Positions 59,384 to 63,229 of a DNA stretch of 63,229 bases are shown here, one piece after another. The notes under the pieces were generated by a model. The model did not search any database. It saw only the letters and a program-made list of their open reading frames with translations, and was not told the DNA's origin. The position numbers were made by a program, and so were the translations under genes. Position 1 is the stretch's first letter; every line of letters starts with the position of its first letter. Source of the DNA: a virus; IMG/VR virus record IMGVR_UViG_3300046004_000392, positions 1 to 63,229 of that record; one strand, 5' to 3'.

Positions 59384-60453
59384 TAAAATAAATACTGATT
59401 AGCACGAGCCCAATCCACGAACGCTTGTGAACTAAACAAGATACGTTTCTTTTCCTCGTTCTTACTTGCGGTCAGACAGAATACAGACTGCAACTCTTTC
59501 GGAGTGCGTTTCATATAGTCGAACCACTTCCCTATCGTATCCCTCTGTACACGTTGAACTGCACCGAACGCTAAGATACACAAGGCGGCCGGATTGTTAG
59601 GTACGATTGCCTCACTTGGTTTATCAATGATACTGTCCCACGTAGGTAAGCTGTCGGCTATATCAATGAACGCATACAAGTCACGCGCACCACTAGCACC
59701 GATAGTACCTTCCAATGCACACAGTAACGCTTGCGTGTTGTAATCATTCTTGTTCTTAACGATGTTACTTGCCAACTCTAGTGAGCGTGGCGATACGAAG
59801 CTACGTTGTGAGAACTTAGGGTTGTAGATGTACTGATTGTCCGATTGTGATGGGTCACGATACGAACCTAGTACTTGAGGGAACTCACGAACCCACGCTA
59901 GTACCACAGGTGCAATCTTGTCCATACCCCAACTCAACCATTCCTCACTCGTAGGCTTGCGTACATTGAGTACACTCAGACGGTTTCGGCTATGACTCGC
60001 CATCACGTCGCCCACTGCGTCAGTCGTCAAGTTACCTGCTGTGATAACCACGCTATCCTTGTGCAGGGTAAGACCACTTATCCTTCTGGGGTTTGTCAGC
60101 AAAGGGTGTAACATATTCTTAACTGCCGACGCACCTTTGGTAAACTCGTCAAGCATGATGCACAACGGCTCGTCAGTGTGAAAGCCCCAATGTTCGTTCG
60201 GGTACAACTTGGTCGTGCCTGTTTCTCTGTCGGGCATAGGTATACCTAAGTCGCCCAACTCTGTGTTGGGTACGTCAATATAGATAGCACGCATACCTAG
60301 TCGGTCAGCGATTGATTGGTGCATTGCTGTTTTACCAACTCCGGGCTCGCCCACTAAGTGGAACGTGTTGCTTGCGCCTACGGAAACGATTAAGTCTGAC
60401 GCTTCACGTAGGCTAACCTGTGTGTCAAGGTTGATATTCATTTGGTTGCTCAT
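59383..60453 (-). CDS. MoxR-type AAA+ ATPase
   Basis: A 356-aa AAA+ ATPase of the MoxR/cobaltochelatase-like group. Walker A is GEPGVGKT (35-42), Walker B IMLDEF (Asp102, Glu103), sensor 1 TAGN (Asn141) and the arginine-finger region HSRNR (154-158). The C-terminal lid follows after residue about 240. Such ATPases act as chaperones that remodel or load metal cofactors into target proteins together with VWA partners. It has a complete set of ATPase motifs, so it is probably active. It is followed by the VWA gene. Confidence 0.88.
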   Translation of the reverse strand: MSNQMNINLDTQVSLREASDLIVSVGASNTFHLVGEPGVGKTAMHQSIADRLGMRAIYIDVPNTELGDLGIPMPDRETGTTKLYPNEHWGFHTDEPLCIMLDEFTKGASAVKNMLHPLLTNPRRISGLTLHKDSVVITAGNLTTDAVGDVMASHSRNRLSVLNVRKPTSEEWLSWGMDKIAPVVLAWVREFPQVLGSYRDPSQSDNQYIYNPKFSQRSFVSPRSLELASNIVKNKNDYNTQALLCALEGTIGASGARDLYAFIDIADSLPTWDSIIDKPSEAIVPNNPAALCILAFGAVQRVQRDTIGKWFDYMKRTPKELQSVFCLTASKNEEKKRILFSSQAFVDWARANQYLF

Positions 60454-60464
60454 TTTTATTATCC

Positions 60465-60848
60465 TTAGTCTTGTTTTGTAAATGTGTTTAAGTACGCAAG
60501 TGTACCCAGTACTGCAGGTACGTCAGCAGGTGTGCACTCATAGTCTATGTCTGATTTGTTGATTAGTACTTTGCCCTCATAGATTGTAATGAGTAGTCCG
60601 TACATAGTGGCTAGGTCAGCCATTATCTTGCTTGCTTCAGCGATACCATCAGATACGATTTGCACGTTAGATGGGCGACCTTGTTTCTTAGCTTTCATCT
60701 GTTTAGCTTTAAGTGCTTTGCGTTTCATGTCATGCACGATGGTCACGTGACAATCAACTGCGTCAGCGATTTGCTGTGCCGTTAGTTTCGGGTGTGTTAC
60801 TAACATGTCACGTACCATTTGAGTTTTGTTAATGCCTGCTACTTTCAT
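60465..60848 (-). CDS. Helix-turn-helix protein with AT-hook-like segment
   Basis: A 127-aa protein. The N-terminal MVRDMLVTHPKLTAQQIADAV, then HVTIVHDMKRKALKAKQ forms an HTH. It is followed by KKQGRPSN, an AT-hook-like GRP motif, and a C-terminal helical domain for dimerisation. The gene sits directly upstream of the MoxR-type gene, with dyad copy 6 29 bp before its start. It is a candidate regulator of the module and of the dyads. Confidence 0.75.
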   Translation of the reverse strand: MKVAGINKTQMVRDMLVTHPKLTAQQIADAVDCHVTIVHDMKRKALKAKQMKAKKQGRPSNVQIVSDGIAEASKIMADLATMYGLLITIYEGKVLINKSDIDYECTPADVPAVLGTLAYLNTFTKQD

Positions 60849-60871
60849 TTTGTTTCTCCTTAGTTTTGAAT

Positions 60872-62092
60872 TTAAAGGACAACATAACGACGTGTTATGA
60901 TGTCTTCCTGCTCTACAAGGTACTTGTTACACAACACATACTTCTCGTTCAGTGTTGATGGGAGTACACCTTGCGATACTTCCACTTTCTTAAAGATTAA
61001 GTCTGCATACACGTACTTGATTACATCTATGATGTAGTTCTCTATCGTGGTGCCACTCACTCGCCACTCCAGTTCGGGTAGGTTTACCTTGCCAAACATC
61101 GTGTCTACGGCTATCTCTGCGTCATGATGTACTTGCTTCGCATAGCTTGAACCATTAGTTACCACGCGCAACATCATCTTGCGGACAGTTTCGGCATTGT
61201 CCGAGAATAGATTAGATATGATGGACAAGAAGTCCTCGGTGTTGTGCCCGTCTGTATAGTTAGGTTCTCCGTACTTCGCATTAGTAAACTTACTTGAGTC
61301 ACCTGTGCGTTTCATGTTCTCCGCTAGGTGTGACAGATTGGATAGGTTAGGTGCGCCTACCTTGTTCTCAATTAGGTTTCGTAGTGTGTAGCTACCATAG
61401 AAATACCCAAAGTAGGTTGCGTGCGCAGGGTCGCCTGCTTCTTTCGCATGCATTTTCTCTCTGTGTTCGTTCACCTGTTTCACGTAGTCGTCTATCACGT
61501 TCGGAAAGAAATACGCTATCTCGGGCAAAGTGTACGTAGATGACATACTTGTCATGACAAATGTCGCGTCTAAGAATGGTTTAATATTCTTGCGTATAGC
61601 GTTCATCACCTTGCGGTCAGCCTTATACTCGTAAAGCGTAGGTGCGTTGTCTAACATAGGCTCGGCAGTCTGCCAGTCCTCGCTCACTTGTAACCACAAG
61701 CCACCATCGGGTATGACAAACTCACGACCTTTTACTGTCGTGTATATCATGCGTCTACGTTCCAACCGAACCTTACCGAATTTGCGTGGTAACACTGCTT
61801 CCATAAAGTTAGCAGTAGATGGGCTTAACCAACCACCACGATTTAGTTTGATGGTGTTGTCGGGATAGATAGTTACGCAAGGTGTTTCGTACAGCACAGC
61901 CGACACGCTATCCACAAGTGGGTCGTGTTCAATCTTGCATTGCGTGTATGCCCTGTTAGTGCCGAGTGGTTTAAGTTCGGGTGTTCTACCACGTATCGGT
62001 TTCACTCTGTTGAAGTGCGCTAGTGCCATTTCGTGTGTTTCAAAGTGCGACGACCTAACACCTGCGCTAGATATAAATGTGTTCCAACTCAT
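60872..62092 (-). CDS. Hypothetical early protein, 406 aa
   Basis: Not recognised. Mixed alpha/beta: front part with SWNTFISSAGVRSSHFETHEM, middle part (LERRRMIYTTVKGREFVIPDGGLW) and a helical end. No catalytic motif is visible. The start at 62092 has GGAG upstream; the frame runs nine codons further to 62119, into dyad copy 7. It leads the HTH-MoxR-VWA-DUF3150 gene series, so it may belong to the same system. Confidence 0.7.
   Translation of the reverse strand: MSWNTFISSAGVRSSHFETHEMALAHFNRVKPIRGRTPELKPLGTNRAYTQCKIEHDPLVDSVSAVLYETPCVTIYPDNTIKLNRGGWLSPSTANFMEAVLPRKFGKVRLERRRMIYTTVKGREFVIPDGGLWLQVSEDWQTAEPMLDNAPTLYEYKADRKVMNAIRKNIKPFLDATFVMTSMSSTYTLPEIAYFFPNVIDDYVKQVNEHREKMHAKEAGDPAHATYFGYFYGSYTLRNLIENKVGAPNLSNLSHLAENMKRTGDSSKFTNAKYGEPNYTDGHNTEDFLSIISNLFSDNAETVRKMMLRVVTNGSSYAKQVHHDAEIAVDTMFGKVNLPELEWRVSGTTIENYIIDVIKYVYADLIFKKVEVSQGVLPSTLNEKYVLCNKYLVEQEDIITRRYVVL
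60877..60905. promoter_or_regulatory. Dispersed dyad, copy 6 (five-base spacer)
   Basis: GGACAACATAAC, five bases, GTTATGATGTCT. It lies 29 bp upstream of the HTH gene and overlaps the last codons of the 60872-62092 gene, which may explain its sequence and spacer difference. Confidence 0.7.
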
Positions 62093-62110
62093 ATTACTCT
62101 CCTTAGTTTC

Positions 62111-62140
62111 GGACAACATAACGTGCTTGTTACATTGTCC
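62111..62140. promoter_or_regulatory. Dispersed 30-bp dyad, copy 7
   Basis: GGACAACATAAC, six bases, GTTACATTGTCC. It is 19 bp upstream of the chosen start of the 406-aa gene. Its position favours that start over 62119, which would put the dyad inside the coding frame. Confidence 0.8.
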
Positions 62141-62153
62141 TTTGGTTGATGGG

Positions 62154-62360
62154 TTATCCTACTAACCCGAATAAAATACATATTGCTATGATGATACAAA
62201 CTACTGCCACTGCTCTATCCCCTTTGTGTACTTGCGTATCAAATGCTTCACCTGCGAAGTCATCGTCAGTTAATGCACGACCAAATGCTTCCCGACTTGT
62301 GCGTGGGAAATGGTAGTGCTTGCTGTCATGCTGATTGAATTGTGTTTGGTTTCGGTTCAT
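62154..62360 (-). CDS. Small membrane protein, 68 aa
   Basis: Polar head with HFPRTSREAFGRALTDDDF, a segment found in small early proteins of many proteobacterial phages, and one C-terminal membrane helix (AVAVVCIIIAICILFGLVG). The function is unknown; possibly superinfection or membrane takeover. Confidence 0.7.
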   Translation of the reverse strand: MNRNQTQFNQHDSKHYHFPRTSREAFGRALTDDDFAGEAFDTQVHKGDRAVAVVCIIIAICILFGLVG

Positions 62361-62369
62361 GTTGTTCTC

Positions 62370-62516
62370 CTATTGTAAAAACAAATCTAATTGCCGTTGT
62401 TCGCTAGCCAATACGTGTACATCACGACCATCAAACAGGCACTCTAAGTACGCTTTAATCCACCGTATGTTTGCGCGACCTTGCATACGCTTTTGGTGCC
62501 ACTGATACTTGTTCAT
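62370..62516 (-). CDS. Small basic protein, 48 aa
   Basis: Starts MNKYQWHQKRMQGRANIRW, basic and Trp-containing, then a helix (IKAYLECLFDGRDV) and an LDLFLQ end. The ATG overlaps the preceding zinc-ribbon stop (ATGA). The LDLFLQ end resembles a short protein-interaction motif; unproven. Confidence 0.6.
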   Translation of the reverse strand: MNKYQWHQKRMQGRANIRWIKAYLECLFDGRDVHVLASEQRQLDLFLQ

Positions 62517-62725
62517 GTTCTCACCCCTTTCTGATTAGTTTCTTTGAGAGTACAAAGTGCACTCTCGCTTGTGACGAATTGGTAGTTACCCTTACCATAC
62601 TCTTGTACCACACACCAACTAGCACGCTCTATTACTGCAAGTTCCTCACCGCAGTATAAGCAGACTTTGTAACCTAGTTTGACACGACGACTGTCAATGT
62701 CATGACCACAACGAATACAACTCAT
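62513..62725 (-). CDS. Zinc-ribbon early protein, 70 aa
   Basis: First gene of the leftward arm. CIRCGHDI then CLYCGEE give a two-knuckle zinc ribbon (Cys3, Cys6 and Cys22, Cys25). The rest is a short helix and strand. It has GGAGAGC before the ATG, with dyad copy 8 between it and a strong promoter. The function is unknown; possibly host takeover or DNA binding. Confidence 0.75.
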   Translation of the reverse strand: MSCIRCGHDIDSRRVKLGYKVCLYCGEELAVIERASWCVVQEYGKGNYQFVTSESALCTLKETNQKGVRT

Positions 62726-62743
62726 AACGCTCTCCTAAATAAT

Positions 62744-62773
62744 GGACAACATAACAAACGTGTTACATTGTCC
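62744..62773. promoter_or_regulatory. Dispersed 30-bp dyad, copy 8
   Basis: GGACAACATAAC, six bases, GTTACATTGTCC. It lies 19 bp upstream of the first early gene and about 40 bp downstream of its promoter, so it is in the 5' leader of the transcript. Confidence 0.8.
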
Positions 62774-62816
62774 GTGGACAGAAACCACAGGGTATAGCTA
62801 CATTACCCCAACCATT

Positions 62817-62845
62817 AGTATACCATAACCACCTACTTTTGTCAA
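62817..62845 (-). promoter_or_regulatory. Main leftward early sigma-70 promoter
   Basis: Read leftward: TTGACA (62845-62840), 17 bases, TATACT (62822-62817), nearly the consensus. It starts transcription of the 62.7-55.5 kb genes and borders the candidate origin. Confidence 0.85.
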
Positions 62846-62874
62846 GCTGATGGCGTTTGTTGTGGGACGTTTGT

Positions 62875-63229
62875 TCTCTTTTGGAACATTGTTCCTTTTT
62901 GGGACAATAGGTATGTGGGTTGGTGTGGGATTGATGTAGCGTGAAGGAACAAATGCGTTCCTTTTTGGAACATTGTAAAATTGAGTGTAAGTTGCTGTTA
63001 TTATTAGTTTATTTATTTTTATTTTATATTATTATTGTATTGTTCCAAATGTTCCGTGCTTTTTAGTGAGAGGCGCCATTTTGCTTTTTTCGCTTTGCAC
63101 TGCGCTAGGGTCACTTTGCTTAACTAAACTTTCCAAAATGCCCAAAAAACGAGGGAACAAATGGAACAAAGGAACATTACTGCATAATCAACGAGTTAGC
63201 AGGGAACAATACAAGGAACAATACAAAAC
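62875..63229. other. Candidate replication origin: GGAACA elements around an AT-rich tract
   Basis: This gene-free stretch (62726-63229 and on to 303 across the join) holds GGAACA or its complement at about 62883, 62890, 62946, 62957 (GTTCC only), 62967, 63041, 63050, 63154, 63163, 63171, 63203 and 63215, with one more at 132 after circular closure. Between 62990 and 63040 lies a run made almost only of A and T, a possible unwinding element. It sits at the divergence of the early and late arms. Function is inferred from this arrangement alone; an array of regulatory sites is the alternative. Confidence 0.5.
63103..63229. repeat. Terminal direct repeat, right copy (circular assembly overlap)
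   Basis: Exact copy of bases 1-127. Removing one copy gives a circle of 63102 bp. Circularity in an assembly fits a circularly permuted (headful) genome or a genome whose ends recombine; it does not distinguish between them. Confidence 0.95.

Overview
The window is the complete genome of a tailed, podovirus-like bacteriophage, assembled as a closed circle. Its first 127 bases are repeated exactly as its last 127, which is an assembly overlap, so the unit genome is about 63.1 kb. Rightward genes (about 1.86-42.1 kb) encode terminase, portal, head, tail, lysis and internal (ejection) proteins in the usual packaging-to-ejection order. Leftward genes (42.2-62.7 kb, plus 0.3-1.5 kb across the join) encode replication, recombination, nucleotide metabolism and many small early proteins. 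The two arms converge on a terminator near 42.1 kb and diverge around the join. I found no integrase, phage RNA polymerase, tRNA or CRISPR array. The promoters that can be read are host sigma-70 type, so transcription probably relies on host RNA polymerase.

Host: a 23-codon gene at 10717-10788 encodes a peptide with all the hallmarks of PqqA, the ribosomal precursor of the redox cofactor PQQ. This points to a PQQ-making proteobacterium; a methylotroph of the Methylophilaceae type is a reasonable guess but cannot be proved from the window.

Layout. (1) Join, 62.7 kb to 0.3 kb: a strong leftward promoter, an AT-rich tract and about a dozen GGAACA/TGTTCC elements, a plausible replication origin. 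(2) 0.3-1.5 kb: three leftward genes, two of them tiny and each preceded by the same 47-bp leader. (3) 1.5-1.86 kb: a gene-free control region with C-tracts and the main rightward promoter. (4) 1.86-10.6 kb: small and large terminase, a PD-(D/E)XK-like protein, portal, a GroES-like co-chaperonin, probable scaffold, decoration-like protein and major capsid protein. (5) 10.6-11.4 kb: terminator, pqqA, a structured untranslated region, an HNH endonuclease on the opposite strand and a fresh rightward promoter. (6) 11.4-25.3 kb: small basic virion proteins, head-tail connectors, tail fibres and a 2OG-Fe(II) oxygenase. (7) 25.3-28.2 kb: an overlapping lysis region with two exported proteins, a spanin-like protein, a holin and an endolysin. 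(8) 28.2-42.1 kb: nozzle-like protein and internal proteins, ending in a 2243-residue ejection protein with an HEXXH motif. (9) 42.2-55.5 kb leftward: primase-helicase, HTH protein, SSB-like protein, SNF2 helicase, HNH, Cas4-like nuclease, family A DNA polymerase, VRR-NUC nuclease, DUF3310 protein and many micro-genes. (10) 55.5-62.7 kb leftward: a MoxR-type AAA+ ATPase, an HEXXH/VWA protein and a DUF3150-like protein, with HTH and unknown proteins.

Eight copies of a 30-bp dyad (GGACAACATAAC-N6-GTTAYRYTGTCC type) are scattered only through the leftward arm and the join. Most lie 17-29 bp upstream of a start codon. They look like a shared control element for the early genes. The most notable content is the phage pqqA, the MoxR/VWA/DUF3150 module, the dispersed dyads and the hairpin-bridged duplicated leaders.
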